A stretch of DNA of 64,000 nt from CAZNOG01 sp964574635 (lineage in GTDB: Bacteria; Bacteroidota; Bacteroidia; Flavobacteriales_D; Cryomorphaceae). The translations under genes and the position numbers were made by a program. The notes beneath the pieces are model-generated. The model was not told the origin of the DNA, ran no database searches, and saw only the letters and a list, made by a program, of their open reading frames with translations. The stretch is taken from NCBI GenBank assembly GCA_964574635.1, contig CAZNOG010000014.1:1-64000 (forward strand), written 5' to 3'. Below are positions 50,618 to 59,428 of the stretch, in pieces; the stretch's first letter is position 1, and the number at the start of each line of letters is the position of its first letter.

Positions 50618-53108
50618 ATTCATTGCTGTCGCAGCGGTTTGCCTTATGCTCGCCTCCCAAGGTTGGGCGCAGGAGGGGATCGGGTCTTTGGACATCAATT
50701 ACGAAGCGCCCCGTGAAGTGACCATCGGCGGCATCACCGTATCGGGCACGCGAAACCTCGACTCAAAGGCGATCATCCTGTTTTCGGGGCTGTCCGTGGG
50801 CGAAACCATCACCGTGCCCGGCGAAGACATCTCCAAAGCCATCAAAAACCTCTGGCGCCAACGCCTTTTTTCCGACATCAAGATCTCCGTGTCGGAAGTG
50901 CGGGGCAGCGAAGTTTTTCTCAATATCGAACTCACCGAACGCGCGCGGTTGTCGCGCTTCAGGTTTGAAGGCGTCACCAAAGGTCAAGCCGAAACCCTCC
51001 GCGACAAAATCAACCTGATCCGCGGGACTATCGTTACGGAAAACCTGCTCAACAACACCTCCAACATCATCAAAAAGCACTACCGCGAAAAGGGTTTCCT
51101 CGACGCGGAAGTCTCCATTACCCAACACCCAGACACCCTCGTTGCCAACAGCGAATACCTGGTCATCGAAGTGGACAGGAAGGAGAAAATCAAAATCGGC
51201 AATATCGATTTGCACGGCGTGGAGCAGCTGAACGCGAAGAAGCTGGAGCGGAAGATGAAGGACACCAAAGAGCGGAAATTCTACCGCTTCTGGAAACGGT
51301 CGAAGTTCATCCCCGAGCTGTATCGAAAAGACAAAAACGCCATCATCGACGCGTACAACAAAGAGGGCTTCCGCAACGCCAAAATCGTGTCGGACTCCGT
51401 GTACCGCAATCCCAACGGCACCGTGGGCATCGACATCACCATCAGCGAAGGAAACCAATTCTACTTCGGTGAAATCGATTGGGTGGGCAACACCAAATAC
51501 ACTTCGTCCAAGCTCAGGGAAGTGCTCGACATCAATACGGGAGAGGTGTACGACAAGGAAAAATTCGAGTCGCGGCTGTTCATGAATCCCACCGGCGGCG
51601 ACGTGAGCTCACTGTACCTCGACGACGGCTACCTGGCCTTCCAAGCCATCCCGGTGGAAAAACGGGTGCACAACGACACCATCGACGTGGAAATCCGCAT
51701 TTACGAAGGGCGGCAGTACCGCATCAACCGCGTGATCATCCAAGGAAACACCAAGACGAACGACCACGTTATCCGCCGGGAAGTGCGCACGAGGCCGGGC
51801 GACTTGTTCAGCCGGTCGGACATCATTCGAACCCAACGGGAGCTGGCTCAACTCGGCTACTTCGATCCGGAAGGTTTCGGCATCAACCCCATTCAAAACG
51901 ACCAGGAAGGAACGGTGGATATCGTGTACACGGTAGTGGAGCGCCCGTCGGACCAAGTGGAACTCTCCGGTGGATTCGGCGGGGGTCGCGTGGTGGGAAG
52001 CGTGGGGGTTTCGCTGACCAACTTCAGCATCGGGAAAATCTTCGATAAAAACGCCTACAAGCCACTCCCCGGTGGAGACGGTCAACGGCTGAGCCTCCGC
52101 GCACAGTCCAACGGAGTGTACTACCAATCATACAACCTCTCCTTTACCGAACCGTGGCTCGGCGGTAAAAAACCCAACTCCTTTACCGTGGGGCTGCAGC
52201 GTTCGGTGCAAACCAACGGCCTCACCAAGAAATACAAAGAGCGGCAAGCGCTCTATATCACGGGGGGAACCGTAAGCCTCGGTACGCGCTTGAAAAAACC
52301 CGACGACTATTTCCAAGTGCTCTTCGGCGTGAGCTACCTGTACTACGACATACAGAACTTCACCAGCGGCAGCGGTACGGGGATCTTCGCCTTTCAAGAC
52401 GGTACCTCGAATAACCTCTCGGGTATCATCAACATTTCGCGAAATTCGGTCTTCGATCCCATCTACCCGCGGTACGGCTCCAACGTCAAGATCAACACCA
52501 AATTCACCCTGCCTTATTCGGCGTGGGACGGCGTGAATTACGCCGGAAACATCAGCGACCAAAAACGGTACAGATGGGCCGAATACTACAAGTGGAAAGC
52601 GGTAGCCGAATGGTACACCGAGTTGGCCCCCAAGCTGGTGCTAATGACGAGAGTAGGTTTCGGGTACTTGGGGTATTACAACAAAGACAAGGGACTCTCG
52701 CCCTTTGAGCGATTCTACTTGGGAGGTGCCGCCCTGTCGGGTTTTGCGCTCGACGGACGCGAGATCATCGGGCTGCGCGGTTACGACGACCTCAGCCTCT
52801 CCCCGAGGGAAGGTTCGGGCATCGTCGCCAAACACACCATGGAATTGCGGTATCCCTTGTCGTTGAATCCGTCGGCCACGATATACGCACTTGGGTTTCT
52901 CGAGGCCGGAAACGCCTACGAAGGTTTCGAGAACTTCGACCCCTTCGACCTTTACCGGGCCTCGGGTGTGGGTGTACGCATTTTCTTGCCGATGTTCGGT
53001 TTGATGGGGCTCGATTACGGATGGCGTTTCGACGACGTAACAGGACGACCCGACATGGCGCGATCCCAATTCCATTTTACCATTGGCATGAATCTTGGAG
53101 AACTGTAA
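50586..53108 (+). CDS. bamA: Outer-membrane assembly factor BamA
   Basis: An 840-residue protein starting at TTG 50586 (MAKSASKLRLKF), overlapping the end of uppS by 32 nt. It has a signal peptide to WAQ (about 29), about five POTRA domains (about 40-440, e.g. ITVSGTRNLDSKAIILFSGL and RVIIQGNTKTNDHVIRREV), and an Omp85 barrel (about 450-840) with DLFSRSDII and GFGGGRVVGSVGVSLTN. It is the central pore of the BAM machine that inserts outer-membrane proteins. Skp-like chaperones follow it in tandem. No ATG lies before the signal peptide, so TTG is the best start. Confidence 0.96.
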   Translation: MAKSASKLRLKFIAVAAVCLMLASQGWAQEGIGSLDINYEAPREVTIGGITVSGTRNLDSKAIILFSGLSVGETITVPGEDISKAIKNLWRQRLFSDIKISVSEVRGSEVFLNIELTERARLSRFRFEGVTKGQAETLRDKINLIRGTIVTENLLNNTSNIIKKHYREKGFLDAEVSITQHPDTLVANSEYLVIEVDRKEKIKIGNIDLHGVEQLNAKKLERKMKDTKERKFYRFWKRSKFIPELYRKDKNAIIDAYNKEGFRNAKIVSDSVYRNPNGTVGIDITISEGNQFYFGEIDWVGNTKYTSSKLREVLDINTGEVYDKEKFESRLFMNPTGGDVSSLYLDDGYLAFQAIPVEKRVHNDTIDVEIRIYEGRQYRINRVIIQGNTKTNDHVIRREVRTRPGDLFSRSDIIRTQRELAQLGYFDPEGFGINPIQNDQEGTVDIVYTVVERPSDQVELSGGFGGGRVVGSVGVSLTNFSIGKIFDKNAYKPLPGGDGQRLSLRAQSNGVYYQSYNLSFTEPWLGGKKPNSFTVGLQRSVQTNGLTKKYKERQALYITGGTVSLGTRLKKPDDYFQVLFGVSYLYYDIQNFTSGSGTGIFAFQDGTSNNLSGIINISRNSVFDPIYPRYGSNVKINTKFTLPYSAWDGVNYAGNISDQKRYRWAEYYKWKAVAEWYTELAPKLVLMTRVGFGYLGYYNKDKGLSPFERFYLGGAALSGFALDGREIIGLRGYDDLSLSPREGSGIVAKHTMELRYPLSLNPSATIYALGFLEAGNAYEGFENFDPFDLYRASGVGVRIFLPMFGLMGLDYGWRFDDVTGRPDMARSQFHFTIGMNLGEL

Positions 53109-53225
53109 AAAAACACTACTTTCGTCTTCCGCTCCAAATCCTTATCGCCCCCGAGGCGGTCGGGTGGACGCTCAAAGGCAATCAAACGGGAAGACACTTA
53201 CGGACATCTAAACCAAGCAAAAGTC

Positions 53226-53831
53226 ATGAAGAAGTTGATAGCCACATTGGCGTTGTCGTTGTCGGTACTGTTCGTCGCTCAGGCCCAGCGATACGCATAC
53301 GTTGACACGGAATACATCCTCCGAAATCTGGAATCCTACCAAACGGCCCAAAAAGAACTCGACCGCCTGTCCCAACAATGGCAAAACGAAATCGAAGAGC
53401 GGTACGCCGCACTCGATCGGATGTACAAAGCCTACCAAGCCGAAAAAGTGCTGCTGACCGAAGAGATGCGCAAAGAGCGGGAAGATGAAATCATCGCCAT
53501 GGAAGAAGAAGCCAAAAACCTGCAACGTCAGCGCTTCGGAATGGAAGGCGATCTCTTTCAGCGCCGCCAAGAGCTCATCCAGCCCATACAAGAAGAAGTG
53601 TACCAAGCCATCAAAGAAGTGGCCGACGGTGGCGGATACGCCGTGATCTTCGACAAGGCGAACCAATCCAATATTCTCTACGCCGACCCGCGGTACGACA
53701 GAAGCGACCGGGTATTGACCCGCCTCGGTGTCAGCGCCAAAGATCGTGACAGTGGCTCCGACAGCCAAGAACCCACTACTCCTCAGACGGAAAGGCAATC
53801 CACTCCTTCGCAACCTCCTCAGCGCAGATAA
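53226..53831 (+). CDS. Skp/OmpH-family periplasmic chaperone (1)
   Basis: A 201-residue periplasmic protein with signal peptide to AQAQ (about 21), then the OmpH/Skp core YAYVDTEYILRNLESYQTAQ, a long coiled-coil of charged residues (about 60-140), and a returning strand GGYAVIFDKA. It would carry unfolded outer-membrane proteins to BamA. A Ser/Thr/Gln/Pro-rich low-complexity tail of about 30 residues (SDSQEPTTPQTERQSTPSQ) is unusual among Skp proteins. It follows bamA by 117 bp. Confidence 0.92.
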   Translation: MKKLIATLALSLSVLFVAQAQRYAYVDTEYILRNLESYQTAQKELDRLSQQWQNEIEERYAALDRMYKAYQAEKVLLTEEMRKEREDEIIAMEEEAKNLQRQRFGMEGDLFQRRQELIQPIQEEVYQAIKEVADGGGYAVIFDKANQSNILYADPRYDRSDRVLTRLGVSAKDRDSGSDSQEPTTPQTERQSTPSQPPQRR

Positions 53832-53925
53832 TGCGAAGGAGCGCGGCGGTAAGGGCTAACAAAAAAGACAAACCCGACCCCGGCGCACCGGAAATTCCGA
53901 CGAAAGATCATCCTGAACCCCACAA

Positions 53926-54429
53926 ATGAAAACACCAATGAAAAAAATCCTCCTTCTCGCAGTTTTGTCCTTGGGTACCGTTACCTACGCGGCAGCACAA
54001 AAATTCGGTCACGCCAATTTCGGCGAGATCATCTCTCTCATGCCCGAACGCGCACAAGCCGAAAAAGAAGTGCAGGATCTCCAGAAAAAACTCGAAGCCC
54101 GGTTGACCACCATGATCGAAACCTACCAAGGCAAGATCACGGAATTCGAGTCCGACACCACGCTCACTCCCGCCGTGCGCAGGAGCCTTCAAAGCGAAAT
54201 CCAGGACCTCCAAGGTCGAATCCAGGAGTTCCAACAAACGGCCACCACGGAAATCCAAGTGAAGCAGAATGAGCTGATGTCCGCCATGTTTAAGCGGGTG
54301 CAAGACGCAGCCGGCGAAGTGGGCAAAGAAGGAGGATACACGTACATCTTCGACTCGGGGAGCGACGCCATGTTGTACGCCGGCGGCGAAGACGTGACCG
54401 CCAAAATCAAAACCCAACTGGGCATCTGA
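53926..54429 (+). CDS. Skp/OmpH-family periplasmic chaperone (2)
   Basis: A second, 167-residue paralogue: signal peptide to AAAQ (about 25), core KFGHANFGEIISLMPERAQ, coiled coil to about residue 135, and closing strand GGYTYIFDSGSDAMLYAGG. Tandem Skp genes after bamA are usual in Bacteroidota. Two ATGs are possible, at 53926 and 53938 (MKKILLLAVLSLG); the second has the cleaner signal peptide. 94 bp separate it from the first copy. Confidence 0.92.
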   Translation: MKTPMKKILLLAVLSLGTVTYAAAQKFGHANFGEIISLMPERAQAEKEVQDLQKKLEARLTTMIETYQGKITEFESDTTLTPAVRRSLQSEIQDLQGRIQEFQQTATTEIQVKQNELMSAMFKRVQDAAGEVGKEGGYTYIFDSGSDAMLYAGGEDVTAKIKTQLGI

Positions 54430-54483
54430 TTCCCTGAAGACCCCCGTAAGATTCCGAAAAAACAGGCGGCGACGCCTCCACCC

Positions 54484-55290
54484 ATGACAGACCGGTACGA
54501 CAATAGGCCCATCGGCGTGTTCGATTCCGGCATCGGTGGGTTGACCGTCGCAGCCGCCTTGGCCCGCCATCTTCCCAACGAAAGGCTGGTCTACTTCGGC
54601 GACACCGCCCACCTGCCGTACGGAGAAAAATCGCCCGCCGCCATCAGGCTGTACGCCTCGGAAATATTCGAATTTCTACGGAAAAAAGACTGCAAGGCCG
54701 TCGTCATCGCGTGCAATACCGCGTCGGCGGTCGCATTCGAATCCATGCGCGCCATCGCCGGCGACACCGCCCTGTTCAACGTCATCGACCCCACGGTGTC
54801 GCTCGTAGCCACGAAAATCAAAAAGGGCAAAGTGGGCGTCATCGCCACCAAAACCACGGTAAACTCGGGCGTATACTCCAAACGCATCCGCGAGCTGAAC
54901 CCCGAGCTGCAAGTCAGCATGCTGGCCACGCCCCTGTTGGTGGCCATGATCGAAGAGGGATTCTTCAACAACTCCATATCGAGCGCCATCATCGCCGATT
55001 ACCTCTCCAAACCGAAATTGGAAAACCTCGACGCCCTCATCTTGGGGTGCACCCACTTTCCCCTCATCAAATCCGAAATACGGGCGTATTACGGAAATTC
55101 CATCCCGGTCATCGATTCATCGGATATCGTCGCCAAGTACGTTGGCGCCACCTTGGAAAAACTCGGGCTGTTCTCTTCGGAAAAAAAGGGACACCACGAG
55201 TTCTACGTTTCCGACCTCACCGAGTCTTTCCGCCAAAGCACGTCTTTGTTTTTCGGCACCCTCGTGTCGCTCCAAGAAGTCACCCTCTGA
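54484..55290 (+). CDS. murI: Glutamate racemase
   Basis: A 268-residue cytosolic enzyme supplying D-glutamate for peptidoglycan. It shows GVFDSGIGGLTVAAAL (about 11-26), the first catalytic region VIACNTASA (about 75-83, Cys77) and the second GCTHFPLI (about 183-190, Cys184). ATG 54484 lies 54 bp after the second skp gene, so it probably shares their transcript. The stop faces the gamma-carbonic anhydrase-like gene across 23 bp. Confidence 0.97.
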   Translation: MTDRYDNRPIGVFDSGIGGLTVAAALARHLPNERLVYFGDTAHLPYGEKSPAAIRLYASEIFEFLRKKDCKAVVIACNTASAVAFESMRAIAGDTALFNVIDPTVSLVATKIKKGKVGVIATKTTVNSGVYSKRIRELNPELQVSMLATPLLVAMIEEGFFNNSISSAIIADYLSKPKLENLDALILGCTHFPLIKSEIRAYYGNSIPVIDSSDIVAKYVGATLEKLGLFSSEKKGHHEFYVSDLTESFRQSTSLFFGTLVSLQEVTL

Positions 55291-55313
55291 TCGATCGCCC
55301 CGCGCGGAGGCAC

Positions 55314-55877
55314 TCATTGAACTCGTTCATCACACACCTCGTCCTCCCGAGTGTACCACCCCTTGTATTCCACGTACCCCTCGGCGATTTTGCGATTGGC
55401 CTTCACGGCCTCTTCCACCGGCCGTCGTTTCACGCATTTCGCGGGCACGCCGGCGTAAATCTCCCCGGCTTTGATGCGTGTATTTTCCAACACCACGGCC
55501 CCCGCCGCCACCAAGCCACCCCGTTCGATGTACACCTTGTCCATCACGATGGCACCCATGCCTATGAGCACGTCCTCTTCGGCGGTACAGCCGTGCACCA
55601 GCGCGCGGTGACCCACCGAAACGCGATCGCCCAGAGTCACTTCGCTGTAATTCCGGGTTGCGTGCACCACCACGCCGTCTTGTATGTTCACCCCGTCGCC
55701 AAAGCGGATGGCTCCCACATCTCCACGTATTACGGCCTGAAACCAGACGCTGCAATTCCTGCCCATCACCACGTCGCCCGTCAGCGTAGCGTTAGGCGCC
55801 AGCCACGTGCCTTCACCGCACACAGGTGTCGCCCCGTTTACCGTTGCGATCAAAGCGCCCTCACTCACAGACTCCAT
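55314..55877 (-). CDS. Gamma-carbonic anhydrase-family (left-handed beta-helix) protein
   Basis: A 187-residue protein starting MESVSEGALIATVNG at ATG 55877. It has hexapeptide repeats ([LIV]GxxxxI type, e.g. NATLTGDVVMGRNCSVWFQAVIRGDVG and VHATRNY, VSVGHRALVHGCTA) and putative zinc histidines His98, His120 and His125 or near them. Homologues range from gamma-carbonic anhydrases to YrdA-like zinc-binding proteins without proven activity. Its start overlaps the HMA-protein gene end by 17 nt, making it the last gene of the metal locus. Zinc binding is plausible, activity untested. The frame opens at 55955. Confidence 0.87.
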   Translation of the reverse strand: MESVSEGALIATVNGATPVCGEGTWLAPNATLTGDVVMGRNCSVWFQAVIRGDVGAIRFGDGVNIQDGVVVHATRNYSEVTLGDRVSVGHRALVHGCTAEEDVLIGMGAIVMDKVYIERGGLVAAGAVVLENTRIKAGEIYAGVPAKCVKRRPVEEAVKANRKIAEGYVEYKGWYTREDEVCDERVQ

Positions 55878-56214
55878 CGGCTCGGCAACATTCGTGAAGT
55901 CGTTCGTACTGTTCGCGCGTCGGCTTCGAATCACCGGCCACGTAGCCCAATTCATTGATGGCCTTTTTCACTCCCGCCTCGTCGATGTGCTTCTCGTTGT
56001 ACACGATGGAAACGGTATTCGCATCCACATCCACCCGCACCGAGCGCACGCCCTTCGTATAGGCCAAGCCCTCTTCGATGGTTTCCTTGCACATTCCGCA
56101 CACCAGCGAAGATTCCAGCGTCAACTCTTTGCGCTGTGCCGTGGCGTCCATCCCCGCTCCAAAAAGGAAGACGGACAGAAATAAAATCAATTTGAAATTC
56201 ATGGTGGTTTTCAT
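55861..56214 (-). CDS. Secreted heavy-metal-associated (HMA) domain protein
   Basis: A 117-residue protein. A signal peptide (MKTTMNFKLILFLSVFLFG, cleaved near ATAQ) precedes an HMA domain with metal motif LVCGMCKETI (about 38-47, CGMC) and the usual DVDANTVSIVY strands; a C-terminal CC and VCE add three Cys. It would bind a soft metal such as copper(I) in the periplasm. An alternative start ATG at 56202 also gives a signal peptide. It lies downstream of a TonB receptor that carries the ACCNLSESF motif, with element C between. Confidence 0.85.
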   Translation of the reverse strand: MKTTMNFKLILFLSVFLFGAGMDATAQRKELTLESSLVCGMCKETIEEGLAYTKGVRSVRVDVDANTVSIVYNEKHIDEAGVKKAINELGYVAGDSKPTREQYERLHECCRADGVCE

Positions 56215-56322
56215 TGGTTGGTGTTATTGTATTCGGGGCGTGCCCCCTGGTTTATCCGCAATTCGCATTCCGGACTCGATCGAAATTCGGCGTTGGCGGT
56301 TTCATCCGCCTCGCCGTGCGTC

Positions 56323-56455
56323 GGGGTCGGTCTACAGCCTTTATCCTTTCGTCGGCCACCGCGGTGTCGCACGCGTTTTACAGAGCTCACAAGATCGCTT
56401 TCAAAACGCGGCGACACCATGCGCTGCCCGACGTAAGGGATGCCGGCTTCCGCCC
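56323..56455 (+). repeat. Structured repeat element, copy C
   Basis: Begins GGGGTCGGTCTACAGCCTTT and ends GGATGCCGGCTTCCGCCC. Main stem: 56363-56370 with 56411-56418 (GGTGTCGC/GCGACACC), then 56372-56379 with 56403-56410 (CGCGTTTT/AAAACGCG), one bulged A between; outer GTCGG/CCGAC. Loop contains GAGCTCACAAGATCGC. It occupies the 316-bp gap 56215-56530 between the TonB receptor and HMA genes of one operon. A further hairpin GGGGCGTGCCCC (56235-56246) precedes it, and a 14-bp stem (56467-56504) follows. Confidence 0.75.
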
Positions 56456-56530
56456 TCACGCGAAACTTTGCCTCGGGGCGATTCCAATTCCGCCCCGAAG
56501 CAAAACCCCGTTTCAGTCCGTTCGACGCCA

Positions 56531-58735
56531 TCATTTGTGATTCGTGTATCGAACCCCGAAATAAAATGTGCGTCCTTCGAGAGGACCGTATATCATGGTG
56601 GCGTCAAAATAGTCGCCGAAGGGATTTTCCGCATCGACAATCGCATCCCGCTGGATGAAATTCCCGAGGTTTTCCACTCCCACGTACAAATCAAAATTAC
56701 CGAAAGTGCGGGTTATCTGCGAATTCAACACAAAATAATCCTCGCTTCTTTCACCCCTTCTCAATCCTTCCGGATTGGCGGCCGTACTAGGGAGACGCGT
56801 CGTGCCGTAATAGTTTGCCGTGAAATCGATGTACCAATCTCCGTTCGGTGAAGTGTATCCCACGTTGCCCAACGCCCGGTGCCGCGGTACGAGGGGCTCT
56901 TCCTTGCGGCCGCTGAGGTAATCCGCTTCCGACTGTTGGTATTTGTAGGAAAATTTCACTCCCAATCCACTCACCGGCTCCGCTTGGATGTCCGCCTGCA
57001 CGCTGTGCGAAGTCGACTGCCCCTCCAAGTTGTAGAACTTCAGATAGCGGGGGTCGTCGTCGCGGTCGGCGATCAGACGGTCTTCGAAAGCGGTGTAAAA
57101 GTAATCCGTGTTGAAAACAGCCTCACGACCGAACAACTCGAACTTGTGCAGGAAGCTCAGCCCGGTGTTCCACGACGATTCTATGCCCGGTTCGCCGGCG
57201 ATCATCAATCGCCTCGAAGAAGCGAACATCCCGAATCGATCGGCGAACACGTTGGCGGATCGGTAGCCCCTTCCACCCGCGACGCGCAGGGTCGTCAATG
57301 GGCGGAGATTGTACTTCAGGTGCACCCTCGGTGAAAACTGGTTTCCGTGCAGGTTGTGCCAGTCGTGGCGCAGCCCCCCGATGAAAGTAAACCTGGGTCT
57401 GTCGTAGGTGTACTCCGCGGAAATGCCCGGCACCCTTTCGATACGGCCGAAACTGCTGTCGGCAAATTCCTCTTGGTACCCATCGTACACGAAATGCCCT
57501 GCCACATCCAACTTGTGATCGCCGAACTTCGACAAGTGGGTGCTGAAAATGGAATTCAAACGAAACGTACGCTGCCGACCATTGTAGGATTTCTCACCGA
57601 AAAAACCGTCCGGATCCACGCCCGATCCCAAGGCCGTAATCCCGATGCTTCGGTCTTCGCGGTTGGGAAAGAAGAATCCCGTTTTGGCGAGAACCTCCCA
57701 TTGCTCCACGCCGAACCCAAATCCATAATTCGGAAATTCCGGTCGATGACGCAGGTTCACGGCGTCCATCTGTCCCGAACTTCGGTCCTCCCGCGTGTAC
57801 AAGCCCATGATTTGGCTCTGGAAATTGTCGCCGACGTACTTCCATCGGTTCATCACTTTCACGCCTTGGCGCAGGGGACTGTCCACAAAACCGTCGCCGT
57901 TCTTGTCTTTTGGGTTGTCGTAGTGGTTGGCCGACACGAACAGCCCGGTCGACAGGCGGTCGGACAAATTCGCCGTTTGGATCACATTCGCCTCGAAGCG
58001 GCCCATGTCGTTTCCGAACACGTCGAAATACGAGAACGCATGGTCGGGCTTGATGAACTCCATGTTGATCACGCCCGTCATGCTTTCGTAGCCGTACATC
58101 CCCGAACCGATTCCTTTGGTGATGGCCAAGGACTCGATCCAAGGGCCGGGTATTTGATCAAAGCCCATAATTCCTCCTAGACCGCCCATAACGGGAATGC
58201 CTTCAAAGAGGTTTTGCACGTACACGCCGTCCATGCCGAGCATGCGGATCTTCCGCGTGCCGGTTACCGCGTCGTTCATGATCACATCCACCGACGCCGT
58301 GGTTTCGAAGCTTTCCGACAAATTACAGCAGGCCGCTTTCCGCAGGATGCCCCGGTTGATGGACTCCGCATTGAGTTTGGACATGGTGGAAAGGTGGGAC
58401 GCTCCACGGCGGTGAGAAATCTCCACGGCATCCATGAGTACCGAGGGTGAAAGCGAAACGTTCACGTGCCCTTCTTGGCGGATTTCCAGAGTGTCGGAAG
58501 TATAACCGACGTAACTCACCACCAAATTCAGGGGAAAATCGCCGACCGGTTGAATGGAGAAATGCCCATCGAGGTCGGTGATGGTGCCAACGGTCGTCGA
58601 AGCCCAGTGGATATTCGCCCCCGGGATCACGTCGCCGCTCTCCGCGTCCTTCACCACTCCGTGCACCTGCGATTCGGCTCCAAAAGCCAAACCGAGCGCC
58701 AGCAGGGTGAGGACAAAATATTTTGTTGAATACAT
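56531..58735 (-). CDS. TonB-dependent receptor of a probable copper locus
   Basis: A 734-residue receptor: signal peptide to AESQ (about 23), carboxypeptidase-regulatory-like domain (about 25-105, GVVKDAESGDVIPGANIHWAS), plug (about 110-225, with KAACCNLSESFETTASVDV and RMLGMDGVYVQNLFEGIP), and a barrel that ends YFGVRYTNHK rather than in Phe. The ACCNLSESF signature and a cysteine-rich gene upstream and HMA gene downstream are shared with Bacteroidota metal-uptake loci; copper is the best guess. Strand order: Cys-rich protein, receptor, HMA, gamma-carbonic anhydrase. Confidence 0.92.
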   Translation of the reverse strand: MYSTKYFVLTLLALGLAFGAESQVHGVVKDAESGDVIPGANIHWASTTVGTITDLDGHFSIQPVGDFPLNLVVSYVGYTSDTLEIRQEGHVNVSLSPSVLMDAVEISHRRGASHLSTMSKLNAESINRGILRKAACCNLSESFETTASVDVIMNDAVTGTRKIRMLGMDGVYVQNLFEGIPVMGGLGGIMGFDQIPGPWIESLAITKGIGSGMYGYESMTGVINMEFIKPDHAFSYFDVFGNDMGRFEANVIQTANLSDRLSTGLFVSANHYDNPKDKNGDGFVDSPLRQGVKVMNRWKYVGDNFQSQIMGLYTREDRSSGQMDAVNLRHRPEFPNYGFGFGVEQWEVLAKTGFFFPNREDRSIGITALGSGVDPDGFFGEKSYNGRQRTFRLNSIFSTHLSKFGDHKLDVAGHFVYDGYQEEFADSSFGRIERVPGISAEYTYDRPRFTFIGGLRHDWHNLHGNQFSPRVHLKYNLRPLTTLRVAGGRGYRSANVFADRFGMFASSRRLMIAGEPGIESSWNTGLSFLHKFELFGREAVFNTDYFYTAFEDRLIADRDDDPRYLKFYNLEGQSTSHSVQADIQAEPVSGLGVKFSYKYQQSEADYLSGRKEEPLVPRHRALGNVGYTSPNGDWYIDFTANYYGTTRLPSTAANPEGLRRGERSEDYFVLNSQITRTFGNFDLYVGVENLGNFIQRDAIVDAENPFGDYFDATMIYGPLEGRTFYFGVRYTNHK

Positions 58736-58841
58736 ACTACCAATTGTGTTGATTTTGAAAACGGGGTGACACGCGTCACCCGAAAGGTGAATAAAAACAG
58801 CGCGGAGCTTCCGGAAAATCCGGATTCACCGCATTGGTTTT

Positions 58842-59267
58842 TCACAATCGGTATTGGCAGTACAGATGGAGAAGATGGGATGGTTCCTTCGTCCACGGGA
58901 TATCCAAAGTCGGCAAAGACAGCCGGGGAAGGTCAAAAGAAAAATCGGGGATGGTTATAAACGCCGCAAGGGGAACTTGGGCGATTTCCGTATCGTCGTC
59001 GGAGTTCAGGTCGCGCTGATGGGCGAACACCGGTTTGGTCTTTGTCTCTACGTCGCAGCACCTGTCGTCCACCTCGCAATGGTCGGGCAGTTCGGCCATG
59101 GACTCACAGCAGGTGCCGTTGTTGGAAATCAGTCGGGTGGTGCCTTCCGCGTTGCAGAACATCGTGGAAAACGACATCTGGCTACCCTGTACCGTCACGG
59201 CCAGCATCACCACCATCGCCAACCACTTGAGGGCTTTCTTCGGTTCTTGTTGCCGTAAACGATTCAT
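58842..59267 (-). CDS. Cys-rich small exported protein (HYC_CC_PP-like)
   Basis: A 141-residue protein with a hydrophobic N-terminal segment (ALKWLAMVVMLAVTVQGS, about 11-29) and a Cys-rich mid-part: FCN, TCC and DRCC with HC (six Cys between 38 and 70). The end is basic/aromatic. It resembles HYC_CC_PP-type small Bacteroidota proteins found beside metal TonB receptors. The cysteines suggest metal or disulfide handling in the periplasm. It heads the metal operon, 106 bp before the receptor ATG, with its own -7 element at 59310-59317. Confidence 0.7.
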   Translation of the reverse strand: MNRLRQQEPKKALKWLAMVVMLAVTVQGSQMSFSTMFCNAEGTTRLISNNGTCCESMAELPDHCEVDDRCCDVETKTKPVFAHQRDLNSDDDTEIAQVPLAAFITIPDFSFDLPRLSLPTLDIPWTKEPSHLLHLYCQYRL

Positions 59268-59288
59268 GTCTATTCCCTACTTAAGAAT

Positions 59289-59317
59289 TACCTTTGCCGA
59301 GACGTCTTGCAAAGGTA
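59289..59317. promoter_or_regulatory. Face-to-face promoters inside an inverted repeat
   Basis: Plus strand TACCTTTG (59289-59296) for the Nfu gene and minus-strand TACCTTTG (59310-59317) for the Cys-rich gene point at each other. Together they form a perfect 9-bp inverted repeat (TACCTTTGC / GCAAAGGTA); the centre contains the palindrome AGACGTCT. Expected start sites for both lie in the centre near 59303. Confidence 0.5.
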
Positions 59318-59428
59318 CGCATTGACGATGTAAAACGAAAGAGGTCAACCGCGGCGCAAAATTTCACGCGAGGGCCGAAAGCCCCTTCAGCGGTTGGCGC
59401 ACACCACAAGTACGCTAAAAGAACAGCT

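Noticed and set aside
56467..56504. 14-bp hairpin as a terminator for the metal TonB receptor
   Set aside because: The stem is strong, but the minus strand has no clear T-run after it, so it was left as part of the repeat region.
56078..56851. 257-residue plus-strand frame spanning the repeat element C
   Set aside because: It runs over the inverted repeats and the receptor gene end; composition is that of a shadow frame.
59294..59428. N-terminal extension of the Nfu protein
   Set aside because: It lies directly over the face-to-face promoters and is not part of the family.
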